38,786 nt of DNA from Planctomycetota bacterium (lineage in GTDB: Bacteria; Planctomycetota; UBA8742; JACQVU01; JANLHZ01): NCBI GenBank assembly GCA_024653775.1, contig JANLHZ010000026.1:1-38786 (forward strand). Direction: 5' to 3'. A program made the translations under genes and the position numbers. Under the pieces are notes generated by a model. The model made no database searches, was not told the DNA's origin, and saw nothing but the letters and a program-made list of their open reading frames with translations. Every line of letters starts with the position of its first letter. Position 1 is the first letter of the stretch. Positions 1-8,093 of this stretch are shown piece after piece.

Positions 1-65
1 TGACGGATGTGGTTGACCGAATCGTTATGCCGCACTGAGCACTTCGTATAATTCTGATTGAATTT

Positions 66-96
66 ATTTTATAGTCTATAAAATAGACTATAAAAT
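66..96. repeat. Perfect 14-bp AT-rich inverted repeat
   Basis: Arms 66-79 and 83-96 are perfectly complementary around a 3-nt loop (arm ATTTTATAGTCTAT). A second weaker inverted pair (ATGACA at 95-100, TGTCAT at 114-119) follows directly. The composition is far from the GC-rich hairpins elsewhere in the window. It could be an operator, a cruciform site or a remnant of a mobile element; the sequence does not decide. Confidence 0.6.
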
Positions 97-236
97 GACA
101 TCGTAAGAAATAATGTCATAACACAATATTTTCTATTTGGATACCCTTATGGCAATCGCGGATGCGGAAGAAAATAGTTGGAACGTTGGCCGAGTCCTTA
201 GAAACTATCACAAGCAAGCGACATCGATAATTCGGA

Positions 237-265
237 GCCGTCAAACGAGACGTTTGACGGCTTTT
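237..265 (+). terminator. Strong hairpin with T-run, REP-like core
   Basis: A perfect 11-bp stem (237-247 with 251-261) closes an AGA loop and is followed by TTTT on the plus strand, the form of an intrinsic terminator for plus-strand transcription. No plus-strand gene is visible upstream in the window. On the minus strand its core reads AAACGTCTCGTTT, the same loop context (CGTCTCG) found in the GTGGCA-family hairpins elsewhere, so it may be a diverged member of that family. Confidence 0.5.
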
Positions 266-315
266 GCGGACAAGGACGTCCGCGGTCCCAGGCGCCTACG
301 ATAGTTTCTTCGCGT

Positions 316-3300
316 TCACCACTCGCTTCCCGGCCTCGGGAGAGATTGCAGCCTCGCGCGAAAGGTTTCCCGTTCCGCGTTCGCCATCAGTCCGCGGATT
401 TCCGCGAGCGCCTCGAAAGGCGTCTCCGCCTCTTCCGTTCTTCCGGACCAGTATAGCGCGCGGTACAGAAGTTCGAGGGCCTCCGGGTGCCTCGGGTTCG
501 ACGCGAACACCTGGTATAGCTGATCGACGCAAAGCCTGTCGTCGCCCGGAGTTCCGCGTTTGTAGTACACGCGGCCGAGAACGTAGTGCGCGTCCGGATC
601 CCGCGGCATCGAGGCGAGCGCGTTCCTGTATGACGCAATCGCTTCCATATACTCCGAGCGCTGCTCGTGCCAGAGTCCGAGTTCGACGTGGGCGTGCGCG
701 TGGCCTTCATCGAGTTCGATCGCCCGTCGCAGGTGCCTGCGAATTTCGAGACGGTCGGACTCCCGGCCCATCATCCGAAGCGCGCGCGCGTACAGATAAT
801 GCCCTTCGGGATTATCGTCCTTTTCGACGACCGCCCGCTCGAAAACTTCAGCCGCGCGCTGGTACTGTCTGTCCCGCATGTATTCTTCTCCGGATCGAAG
901 CAGCGATTCGAAGTACGCTTCGCCCGATTCGAGTTCCGAATCGCGGCTGCCGCGGACTTCGCCCACCGCCGCGGGGGCGTGAACCACGGGAGCGCTTCCG
1001 TCCAGGGCGAAATGGAGGCTCCTGCACCATTCGGACCTCGCGATGACGTTCGAGCCGCGGGGATCTAACCGATCCTCGGCGGAGTGGATTTCCATCGCGG
1101 GAAGAATCAGCGCGCTGACGCGCAGCACTACGTCCGAGTGATTTCCGGAGGGCGCGTCCCACCTGAATTCGTATTCCTCGAAGGTTGCCTCGTGCTGCCT
1201 CGTGAATCTGATCTGCGACGACGCTATGGGCTGGATGTTCGAGTCGACTTTTGTGAAAGTTCCTTCCCGTCCACCCTGGATGCTCTGCTCTAGAAGGAAG
1301 TGGACGTCGCCCAGGGAGGGGGCGCCATACTGAACGCGGAGCGTGTACTGTCTCCCCGCGGGAAGCATCGGGCGGTTTTCGTGCCTCGCGCGGCTGCGAT
1401 CGAGTTCGGCGAGTTCGAGCGAATCGATACGCAGCGGGCGATCGTCGACGCGGATTTCCATCTGCGCGGGTGTGCCGACGGACAGAACAGGTAGTCGACC
1501 CGAAGTCCCGGCGGAGATACTGCGGTTGCCCGCGCGATCTTCCGCGAGGGCGTACAGTTCGTACACGCCGCGTCCGTCCTCGAATGTCACCCGCATAGGC
1601 GGCATTCCGTCGCGATCCTGCGCGATCAGCTTCCACTCGAGGTTGCGCGCGTCCTGATCGTTCTCGAAGTCGGGCATTTTGCGCGCGAAGAGATACACGA
1701 CCTCGATACCGCTTCCCGGGCTTCCTCCCGGGCCGACGTCCCTTGGTTCGTAATCGATGTTCTCGGTGAAGCGCCTCGTCGTGCCCGGCTTTGTGACGAA
1801 AACCGTCGGTCGGTCGCTGTCGATCACGAAGCTCCTGTAAATCTGCGCGTAGCTCGCGTTACCGGCGAGGTCGGTGACTTTGGCGCGGACGAAGTAGGTT
1901 CCGGACCTCTGGCGCAGATCCTCGTACCGCACCTGATATTCACCCTGTGGAGATTTGCCTTCGCCTCCGGGCATCGCGCTCCACGCGACGCCGCTTGCTA
2001 TGCTGTACTCGACCTGCACGCTGTTATTCGCGAGCGGCCTCGAGTCGGCGTCCTCCGCGATCCAGCCAAGCCTTCTGCTCTCGCCTTCGCGGAAATAGCC
2101 CGTGTTCCAGTCCGCCGCGTTGACGATCCTTATCCTCGGAGGGGTGGTGTCTATTACGATCTGCGCGTGCGGGCTTGAATCCGGCCTAGGCGCCATGCTT
2201 TCGTTTCTCGCCGCGTCTTCGATGACGTAGTAGACGTCGTAGACGCCGTCTCCGGATGGCGGAACGAAGCTGATTTCGCCGAGGCTTCTGCCTGACGCGC
2301 CTATCCCGCGCGCGGGGAGGTATTCGAACTTCGATGTCGACCTCCACGGATTTTGACGCTGGTCGGCGCGGCGATAATAAATCGTCACGCCACGCACCGG
2401 CGGCGGCAGGAGTCTCTCGTCCCGGAGCATCATCCTGTCCGCGGGCGAAAGATTCAGCGACGATCCCGTTCTCTCCACGTCGAGATCGAATTCGTAGACA
2501 AGGTCGACAACGCTGCTGCTATAGACGATGACTCCGGGCTGCTCCCCGAGGTGCGCGTTCGGGATCGAGCGCGCGAATTCGTAAGTGCCGTCGCTGACCT
2601 TGTAGTAGGGCTGAACTACTACGAAAGGTTCATCGCTCGCGTCCGCGCCCCATTCGCCGGAAGCGTCCATCGCGCGGACCCGCAGCCTGTAGTTCGATCC
2701 CTCTTCCTCCGGCATGTCGATGAAAAGGAAGCCTGTAGCGGGGCTTCCGACTCCGCTCGAGTCGAATCCCACCGGAAGCGAGTTCGCAATCCTCCCCGCC
2801 GTGACGGATTTCCACGCGCCGTCCGGAGCGGGAGGCGCGTCCAGCGCGGGCATTTGCGCGCCTTTCGCGAGACTTATCTCGATCGGGTATTCGTCGAGCT
2901 TCAGGTCCGTCGCTCTCCATAGAACAGGGACTTCCGTCCGCGTGAAATAAATCCGCCTCCGGTTGTGGGTGAGAAGCGAAACCCTCGGCGGTCCGAGGTC
3001 GACGTTCACAGTAACGGTGCGGTAGTCGCGGGAATCGGTGTTCGGGTCCGGCATCGCGTTTCCAGCCTTGTCGACTGGCCGGAGCAGAATGTCGTATGCG
3101 CCTTCCTCGAAACAGTTGAACACGATCTGTTCTCCCGGAGAGAAGGTTCTCCGTCCCTGGTCTTCGGACGCGGGTCCGCGCCAGATTTCTGTCGGCGACT
3201 TCCGGCTGCGCATCCACAGCTCTACGCGGTCGAGGTTTCGGACGACCTCCTCCGAAGTCAGCGATCCCTGGGTGAACGCGGCTTCCAGCGGGAAATTCGA

Positions 3301-6300
3301 ACTCTTCTTTTCGCCGGTCAGATCGTCGAGGTTGAAAATCTTTTCGTCTATGGAAACGATTTCCGCCGACGGGATCGTAGAGAGCACCGACACCGCCCCC
3401 GTTTCCGCCACGCCGGAGATACCTGCGCGGTTCGTAACGCTTAGTCTGAACTTCACCGCGAGACTCGTCACGTTGGGCGGCGCGGGGAAGTTGTAGCTCG
3501 ATCTTCCGATGTTCCACCCGCTCGATTCGAGCACGCCCGCCCAGGTCGCTCCGCCGTCGAGAGTGTATTCGAGGTAGAACGGATTGTCCTGAAGTACCTG
3601 ATCGTCCGCGGCGATGTTCACCGTCCACGAAAGGGGAATGAACTCGTTGCCCCGGAACTGCATGTCCGTGGAATCGATCCTCAGAATCACCTGCGGCGCG
3701 GGCTGGACCTCGACCGTGAGTTCGTCCTCTCCGCGGTTTCCCGCCTGATCCTGCGCGACGAGTTTGTAGACTATGTTGCTTCGCTCGCTTGGGAGCGTCA
3801 CTGGGATCTGTCCGGAAAGACCTCCGCCTTCCGGAAGGCTCAGAACCTTCGGCTCGCCGCCTCCGACGCTCTCCGTGAGAGAGATCGATCCCTGTCTGAT
3901 GAACTGCTCCTCGATGCTGAAGCCGAGGGTTATCTCGTCTCCGAGGGGGAACACGTATCTGGAAAGCTGCGGCGTCATTCCGCGCGCAGCGACGGAAAGG
4001 TCGCATATAGGCGGCTCCCAGTCGAGCATCACGTCAGGCCATTCGGGAGCCTGCCCCGGCTGCGGGGGATTCTCCTGCTGGTTCGATCCCCAGCCCGCGG
4101 TTGCGCTGAAGCCGTAGATTCCGGGGCCGAGACCGCTCTGTGAAATCTGCCAGCGTGCGGGACTCTGGAAGTTTTCGTCTTCCATCGCGAGCGCCCAGGT
4201 CCGACCGCCATCGTGGGTGTAGTAAATCCGGATGAATCTGAAGTCCGTATCGAGCCTCGCGCCGATGGAGCGATACGAAATCTCCGGCACTGTCGTGTTC
4301 CTTCGTTCGACTCCCGTGACCTGCGCCTCGATGTCCGTGTCGATCTGGACTCCGAAACTGAGACTTTCCGCGCTGCCCGAATTCCCGGCCTTGTCGAACG
4401 CGACCACTTTGAACTTCAGCGGCGCGCCTGCTCCGGAGCGTACACCGGAAATCGCCGCGCGGGGGACTCTCCACGTATAGCTGCGCTTGTCCGCGGGAAG
4501 GAACTCGACTATCGGCTCGAATGTATCGTCGCTGCTTACGGAGTAGAGGACCGAGAACGGCGTGTCCGCGAGATCCCGCGCGTCAGTTGTCCACGAAATC
4601 AGAACCTCGTCTTCGGGCGAATACGTCTGATCGCTCGTGGGCGACGTCAGTCTGATCGACGGCGGAGTTTTGTCGTACAGCACTTTGTGAACCCTTCCGC
4701 GGAAACCTGCCTCCGGGATCGACCCTGCGTTACCGACGGTGTCTTCCGCGCGGAGGTAGCATTCGTATTCGCCTTCATCGGTCGCGGGGAACTCGATCTG
4801 CGGTCTTTCGATCGAGTAAGGCGACGTCGCGAACTTCCTCCACCCGGCGCCGGTCGTTACGTTTCGCGCGTAAAGCTCGATCGTCTTCACTCCAGCCGCG
4901 CCTTCCTCCCTGACCTTGTAGTTAAGCGTGATCGTCTCACTGCTCGTCTGGTACGGACCCTCGAACCAGCCCACGGGCGGAGACGAGTCGATAGCGAATT
5001 CCGTCCGACCTCCGTTCACAGCGCCCGGGAGGCGGTAATAGTCGTATCCAGGAGTAGTGCTGACGTTGTCGGTGGTCCGAAGCCTTAGGAGCACGTTCGG
5101 CTCCGTGATCTGCGGGATCGTCCATTCCATCTGACGGTTCGCGGGGCTGAGAGCCACCGGCGCGTCGTTGATATTCACGAAATTCCGTCCGCCGTCGACG
5201 GAATACTGGAACTGGACCACGGCGTTTGAGACGGGACTCTGGTTCTTGTACTTCTCCGGATCCCACAGGATCGTGACCTTCTGCCCGCCGCGGTATGGCA
5301 TTCCCGCGGGACTCGGCGTCAGGCTGACGATCTCCGCGGTTTCGGGCGGAGTGTATCTGTTGTATTCAAGCTCCGGCCGCGTCTCCGGCGCCTCGATCGG
5401 AGTCGGCTCGTTGAACTTTTCGTTCGTATCGCCTTCCACTGTCGTTACGGTTATCGCGTAACCCTTGTTGAACGTGTCGAATTGGGAACTCGCCTGCGGA
5501 ATGATTCCGCGCTGAATGTCCTTGTCGAAATTCGTTCTTTCGTTCCAGATTCGCCTGTTCGGGTCGGTGGTATTGATGCTCTCCCACAGCCGGATTCCCT
5601 TCACGGTGAGAATGCCGAGGTTTATGATCCGGAACTCCCAGTTGACTTCCGCGCGGACTTCGTCCGTTATGGGCCTCGTTATCAGCGCCGTCGGCGGATA
5701 CGCCTGTACCGCGAACGTTCCCGTGGTGATAGGCGTCGATACGTTGTCCTTCGCGTCCTTCGCCAGAATCCGCAATCCGCAATTGCGCGAGTCGATGTAA
5801 GGCGCGACGAACGTGTACGATCCGCTTGCGGGAAGTCTGTCGACAATCGGGAGGTACGACTGGCCGTCGAAGAACTCGATGCCGACGCCTCCGGGAGCGG
5901 GATTCACGTCGACCGAATTCCAGGAGACCTGGATTTCTGTGCCACCGAGATAGATTCCGCGGTGGCTCGACGTCGTGCTTAGCTGCGGTCCCGCGCGGTC
6001 GAGGTCTAAGGCGAACGGAGTCTTGTTCGTCCATTCCTCGGAATTTCCGACGTGGTCCGTGGACTGGAGAACGACCTCCCACTTGCCGTCCTCGATCGGG
6101 ACGCTTATACGCTGCCTCGTGCCGGACTCCCTTCCAAGAGTCTGCCACTCTCCTCCGGCTATTCTTCCGCGAACCACGATTTCCCGCACGCCCACGCCGA
6201 CGCTTCCGTCCTCGGCCTGCACGCCGAAGCTGACCGGAGCGCCCGGCTCGCTTCCGCGCGAAAGAACGCTGTCGATCCCGCTCCGCGGCGGTGTCGAGTC

Positions 6301-6687
6301 GATTTTGAACGACTTGCTCGTCACCTGGATTTCATTCGCACCCTGCGCGGTGACGTTCAGCGTGATCACGACCTCGTCTGAAGTTATCGTCCGGGGAATG
6401 TTCTGCCACGTATACGATTTCGTCCCGATTCCAGAGTCCGGGTGGTTTTCGACGATGCTCACAGGCGCTCCCGAGCCGATCTGGTAGCGAATCGTCACTC
6501 TGCGGGAGCCGGGCACGTTCGATCCGGATACGTTCCACTTGATTTCAAGCGAGCTTCCCCCCGCGACCTGGGTTGCCTGAGCGGGGGATTCGATTTCGAT
6601 GCGGTAAGGCGCCTGATCTTGCGCGTAAGCGAGTATCGCAAGCAGACTCAGCGAAAAGAGCGATAGCAGAATAAAGCGGAAGTTCAT
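316..6687 (-). CDS. Secreted multi-domain Ig-like protein with C-terminal TPRs (2123 aa)
   Basis: A signal peptide (about residues 1-22, hydrophobic core then AYAQ) indicates export. The body, about residues 25-1900, is a chain of Ig/fibronectin-like beta domains. Successive domains are joined by recurring linkers of the type ID-S/T-T/S-PP, and many contain an I-x-W core plus phrases such as YSxDGGxTW and SYTWxVP. I count about nine such linkers. The last 190 residues (from about 1932) are helical tetratricopeptide repeats with typical ALxxxPxxxxAHYxLG patterns. The order is unusual: secreted beta domains first, a TPR protein-binding platform last. The start at 6687 is supported by GGAG 5 nt upstream. 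No catalytic domain is recognisable. A structural, adhesive or cell-surface scaffold role is an inference. The gene stands alone on this strand. Confidence 0.9.
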   Translation of the reverse strand: MNFRFILLSLFSLSLLAILAYAQDQAPYRIEIESPAQATQVAGGSSLEIKWNVSGSNVPGSRRVTIRYQIGSGAPVSIVENHPDSGIGTKSYTWQNIPRTITSDEVVITLNVTAQGANEIQVTSKSFKIDSTPPRSGIDSVLSRGSEPGAPVSFGVQAEDGSVGVGVREIVVRGRIAGGEWQTLGRESGTRQRISVPIEDGKWEVVLQSTDHVGNSEEWTNKTPFALDLDRAGPQLSTTSSHRGIYLGGTEIQVSWNSVDVNPAPGGVGIEFFDGQSYLPIVDRLPASGSYTFVAPYIDSRNCGLRILAKDAKDNVSTPITTGTFAVQAYPPTALITRPITDEVRAEVNWEFRIINLGILTVKGIRLWESINTTDPNRRIWNERTNFDKDIQRGIIPQASSQFDTFNKGYAITVTTVEGDTNEKFNEPTPIEAPETRPELEYNRYTPPETAEIVSLTPSPAGMPYRGGQKVTILWDPEKYKNQSPVSNAVVQFQYSVDGGRNFVNINDAPVALSPANRQMEWTIPQITEPNVLLRLRTTDNVSTTPGYDYYRLPGAVNGGRTEFAIDSSPPVGWFEGPYQTSSETITLNYKVREEGAAGVKTIELYARNVTTGAGWRKFATSPYSIERPQIEFPATDEGEYECYLRAEDTVGNAGSIPEAGFRGRVHKVLYDKTPPSIRLTSPTSDQTYSPEDEVLISWTTDARDLADTPFSVLYSVSSDDTFEPIVEFLPADKRSYTWRVPRAAISGVRSGAGAPLKFKVVAFDKAGNSGSAESLSFGVQIDTDIEAQVTGVERRNTTVPEISYRSIGARLDTDFRFIRIYYTHDGGRTWALAMEDENFQSPARWQISQSGLGPGIYGFSATAGWGSNQQENPPQPGQAPEWPDVMLDWEPPICDLSVAARGMTPQLSRYVFPLGDEITLGFSIEEQFIRQGSISLTESVGGGEPKVLSLPEGGGLSGQIPVTLPSERSNIVYKLVAQDQAGNRGEDELTVEVQPAPQVILRIDSTDMQFRGNEFIPLSWTVNIAADDQVLQDNPFYLEYTLDGGATWAGVLESSGWNIGRSSYNFPAPPNVTSLAVKFRLSVTNRAGISGVAETGAVSVLSTIPSAEIVSIDEKIFNLDDLTGEKKSSNFPLEAAFTQGSLTSEEVVRNLDRVELWMRSRKSPTEIWRGPASEDQGRRTFSPGEQIVFNCFEEGAYDILLRPVDKAGNAMPDPNTDSRDYRTVTVNVDLGPPRVSLLTHNRRRIYFTRTEVPVLWRATDLKLDEYPIEISLAKGAQMPALDAPPAPDGAWKSVTAGRIANSLPVGFDSSGVGSPATGFLFIDMPEEEGSNYRLRVRAMDASGEWGADASDEPFVVVQPYYKVSDGTYEFARSIPNAHLGEQPGVIVYSSSVVDLVYEFDLDVERTGSSLNLSPADRMMLRDERLLPPPVRGVTIYYRRADQRQNPWRSTSKFEYLPARGIGASGRSLGEISFVPPSGDGVYDVYYVIEDAARNESMAPRPDSSPHAQIVIDTTPPRIRIVNAADWNTGYFREGESRRLGWIAEDADSRPLANNSVQVEYSIASGVAWSAMPGGEGKSPQGEYQVRYEDLRQRSGTYFVRAKVTDLAGNASYAQIYRSFVIDSDRPTVFVTKPGTTRRFTENIDYEPRDVGPGGSPGSGIEVVYLFARKMPDFENDQDARNLEWKLIAQDRDGMPPMRVTFEDGRGVYELYALAEDRAGNRSISAGTSGRLPVLSVGTPAQMEIRVDDRPLRIDSLELAELDRSRARHENRPMLPAGRQYTLRVQYGAPSLGDVHFLLEQSIQGGREGTFTKVDSNIQPIASSQIRFTRQHEATFEEYEFRWDAPSGNHSDVVLRVSALILPAMEIHSAEDRLDPRGSNVIARSEWCRSLHFALDGSAPVVHAPAAVGEVRGSRDSELESGEAYFESLLRSGEEYMRDRQYQRAAEVFERAVVEKDDNPEGHYLYARALRMMGRESDRLEIRRHLRRAIELDEGHAHAHVELGLWHEQRSEYMEAIASYRNALASMPRDPDAHYVLGRVYYKRGTPGDDRLCVDQLYQVFASNPRHPEALELLYRALYWSGRTEEAETPFEALAEIRGLMANAERETFRARLQSLPRPGSEW

Positions 6688-6772
6688 CTTGGCTCCGGGA
6701 ATTTATAATACTGGACTTTGAATATTACGACTCCCGCAGTCGGTTTCTCAAACAGAAAATCAATACAGGTAA

Positions 6773-6860
6773 GTGGCACGGACGTCTCTTTCGCGGATGG
6801 GAGCGCAGACGTCCCGTCTGCGGATGGGAGTGTAAACGTCTCGTCTGCCTTCACCGCCAC
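6773..6860. repeat. GTGGC-bounded REP-like element with 27-bp tandem hairpins
   Basis: The block begins with GTGGCACGGACGTCTC, the start of a GTGGCA-family unit, and ends with GCCAC. Inside are two direct copies with a 27-bp period, each starting CGGATGGGAG and carrying a hairpin: 6805-6821 (GCAGACG-TCC-CGTCTGC, perfect) and 6832-6848 (GTAAACG-TCT-CGTCTGC, imperfect). It lies between the two minus-strand genes. Confidence 0.65.
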
Positions 6861-6875
6861 TTACGAGTAATCTTC

Positions 6876-7046
6876 ATGTGCCGGGCACAAGTTCGTAGTG
6901 GCGCCGTCAGGCGTTGAAGTTCGTAGTGGCGCCGTCAGGCGTTGAAGTTCGTAGTGACGCCGTCAGGCGTTGAAGTTCGTAGTGACGCCGTCAGGCGTTT
7001 ATATGCCCTCACGGGCACACTACAAACCTGGAAGTGACCGGCACAT
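6876..7046. repeat. Inverted-repeat element (TIR-B) carrying four 28-bp tandem GTAG units
   Basis: Outer arms ATGTGCCGGGCAC (6876-6888) and its near complement (7034-7046) bound the block. Inside, units starting GTTCGTAGTG recur at 6891, 6919, 6947 and 6975, an exact 28-bp period with only G/A variation. Each carries the hairpin CGCC-GTCA-GGCG. The last unit pairs with an inverted second hairpin (GCCC-TCAC-GGGC) closed by CACTACAAAC at 7018-7027. Expansion of one unit inside a mobile-looking frame is the simplest reading. Confidence 0.75.
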
Positions 7047-7067
7047 CCTCGTCCGCGCGTCCGCGCA

Positions 7068-7643
7068 TTATTTTTTTGCTGAAGGCGAGACGCCTGCAGT
7101 CCCATCAGCGTATTCCGACGCGACGAACGACAGGTGCGAAGGCGACGTGTATATAATGTCAAGTGGGTGGAGCTTCAGGTCCACTTTGCTGAGGCCATCC
7201 ACGATTTCGGAAGTCTCGACGGCAATCAGAACGTCATTCTGATTCGCCTCGTCGTCGCTAATCCCTGCTACGACGCGATCGATCAGAACGCACTTCATGT
7301 CGCGGAGTCTGGTGGAGGAAACGTACTCCCGGAGTAGATCGCGGACTCCCGCGCCCGGTTTGACCTTAATTGGGAAGCGAGCGTACTTCTGGTCTGAATA
7401 TCGCCAAAAAAGCAGGACGACTTCGAACTCATCGCCTTGAATTATTGGCGCTGGATATTTGCGGGCCGCGTAGCTTTCGATCGTCAGTATCTCGCCGCCG
7501 GACGGGAGAGCGAAGCTGCCGTCGTCCAGCGCGGCGTCTATAGACTCCGGTACCGGCTCCGGATTCGCCTCGAAAGCATACAGTAGATTGCAGCAGCTCG
7601 ATGATGTCAGCGCGATGGCGAAGAGAAGGTAAAATTTAGGCAT
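7068..7643 (-). CDS. Putative lipoprotein of unknown function (191 aa)
   Basis: The N-terminus is a short hydrophobic signal ending in TSSSC-C, compatible with signal peptidase II processing, so an envelope lipoprotein is likely. The mature part is acidic and beta-rich. The stretch GDEFEVVLLFWR through LHPLDIIYTSPSHL loosely recalls the soluble domains of polysaccharide-export proteins, which often end in a DIIYVP-like phrase, but the match is too weak to assign. The start at 7643 lacks a good ribosome binding site. The final codons (AGVSPSAKK) are encoded by a hairpin unit related to the dispersed repeats (7079-7099), so the natural C-terminus has probably been rewritten by a repeat insertion. 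Confidence 0.65.
   Translation of the reverse strand: MPKFYLLFAIALTSSSCCNLLYAFEANPEPVPESIDAALDDGSFALPSGGEILTIESYAARKYPAPIIQGDEFEVVLLFWRYSDQKYARFPIKVKPGAGVRDLLREYVSSTRLRDMKCVLIDRVVAGISDDEANQNDVLIAVETSEIVDGLSKVDLKLHPLDIIYTSPSHLSFVASEYADGTAGVSPSAKK
7079..7099. repeat. REP-like hairpin inside the 3' end of a coding sequence
   Basis: CTG-A-AGGCG-AGA-CGCCT-G-CAG forms a hairpin with the AGA loop (TCT on the other strand) typical of the CGTCTCG-core units. It overlaps the last codons of the 191-aa gene and is followed by its TAA stop at 7068-7070. Confidence 0.6.
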
Positions 7644-7744
7644 TCAGGTTCCGTCAGAGAGGTTTGCGACTTGGATTTCGAGATTGTAATTCGTACATAG
7701 AATATAGTTGAAGGTGAAACACAACTGTTTTTAAACTCGAAATC

Positions 7745-7862
7745 GTAACTGTTCACGGGGTAGTTCACGTTTGTAGTGACGCCGTAAGGCGTCGAAGATG
7801 CCCTGACGGGCACACTACTACAGAATCCCGCTATAGACTGCGAACTACCCGTGAACAGTTAC
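7745..7862. repeat. TIR-A element, copy A (REPIN-like)
   Basis: The outer inverted repeat is GTAACTGTTCACGGGGTAGT and onward (7745-7766), matched by GAACTACCCGTGAACAGTTA and onward (7842-7862) with one base missing. Inside, a GTAGTG foot leads into CGCC-GTAA-GGCG, then GCCC-TGAC-GGGC, then CACTAC closing the outer stem. A short spacer resembling AGAATCCAGCTATAGAC separates CACTAC from the right arm, as in copy B. Confidence 0.8.
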
Positions 7863-7880
7863 CAAATTTGATTTTATAAT
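7852..7880 (+). promoter_or_regulatory. Candidate promoter formed at a TIR-A edge
   Basis: TGAACA (7852-7857), which lies within the right arm of the repeat element, is spaced 17 bp from a perfect TATAAT (7875-7880). It faces the giant lipoprotein gene about 210 bp downstream. The -35 matches the consensus at 4 of 6 positions. A second TATAAT at 7915-7920 has no good -35. Confidence 0.3.
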
Positions 7881-8093
7881 CAATCAAAACAATGTTTAAA
7901 AAGATTATTAGTGCTATAATCATTGGACTTGGCTGAAAAAATGTAAAAAAAGTCATGCAGAAAAAAAAGCTAATATCAATCGCATTTATTGCATATCGAC
8001 CTCGATTGTGAAATACTTGCGCCAACCTACGTCCAGAGATACGGTACTCACAGCGCAGATAATTGTTACATGATTTCAAATTCGGATAGATCG

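Larger units (their letters stand above)
1..315. other. AT-rich intergenic region with palindromes
   Basis: I see no convincing gene in this stretch. It is markedly more AT-rich than the rest of the window around 40-150. A 51-codon open frame (149-304) starts with ATG but has no ribosome binding site, and its end runs through the 237-261 hairpin, so I do not call it. The two palindromes listed separately are the only clear structures. The large minus-strand gene ends at 316, so this is its 3' flank. Confidence 0.6.
6688..7067. other. Repeat-dense spacer between two minus-strand genes
   Basis: This 380-bp gap holds no gene. It contains the 27-bp tandem pair inside a GTGGC/GCCAC inverted repeat (6773-6860) and the four-copy 28-bp array bounded by another inverted repeat (6876-7046), both described separately. 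About 85 bp remain next to the large gene's start, where its promoter should lie. I see an AT-rich TATTATAAA (minus strand) but no convincing -35 partner. Confidence 0.6.
7644..8093. other. Divergent intergenic region upstream of the giant lipoprotein gene
   Basis: This 450-bp gap separates the small minus-strand lipoprotein gene from the plus-strand giant. It contains one TIR-A element (7745-7862), then about 130 bp of very AT-rich sequence with two TATAAT hexamers (7875-7880 and 7915-7920), then normal-composition sequence up to the giant's start. No additional gene is supported. Confidence 0.6.

Noticed and set aside
10-24. Remnant of a TIR-C arm (TGGTTGACCGA) at the left edge
   Set aside because: Only about 10 bases agree with one mismatch, and no partner arm is present; chance is sufficient.
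149-304. Small 51-codon open frame at the left end
   Set aside because: No ribosome binding site, no recognisable protein features, and its end runs through a strong hairpin.
264-1046. Long open frames opposite the large secreted protein gene and, in similar form, opposite or out of frame with the giant lipoprotein and permease genes
   Set aside because: These are Arg-rich shadow frames produced by the high GC content; the overlapping genes have clear domains and signals.
6876-7046. CRISPR array
   Set aside because: The 28-bp units are directly contiguous with no unique spacers, each has a REP-like hairpin, and no cas genes are present.
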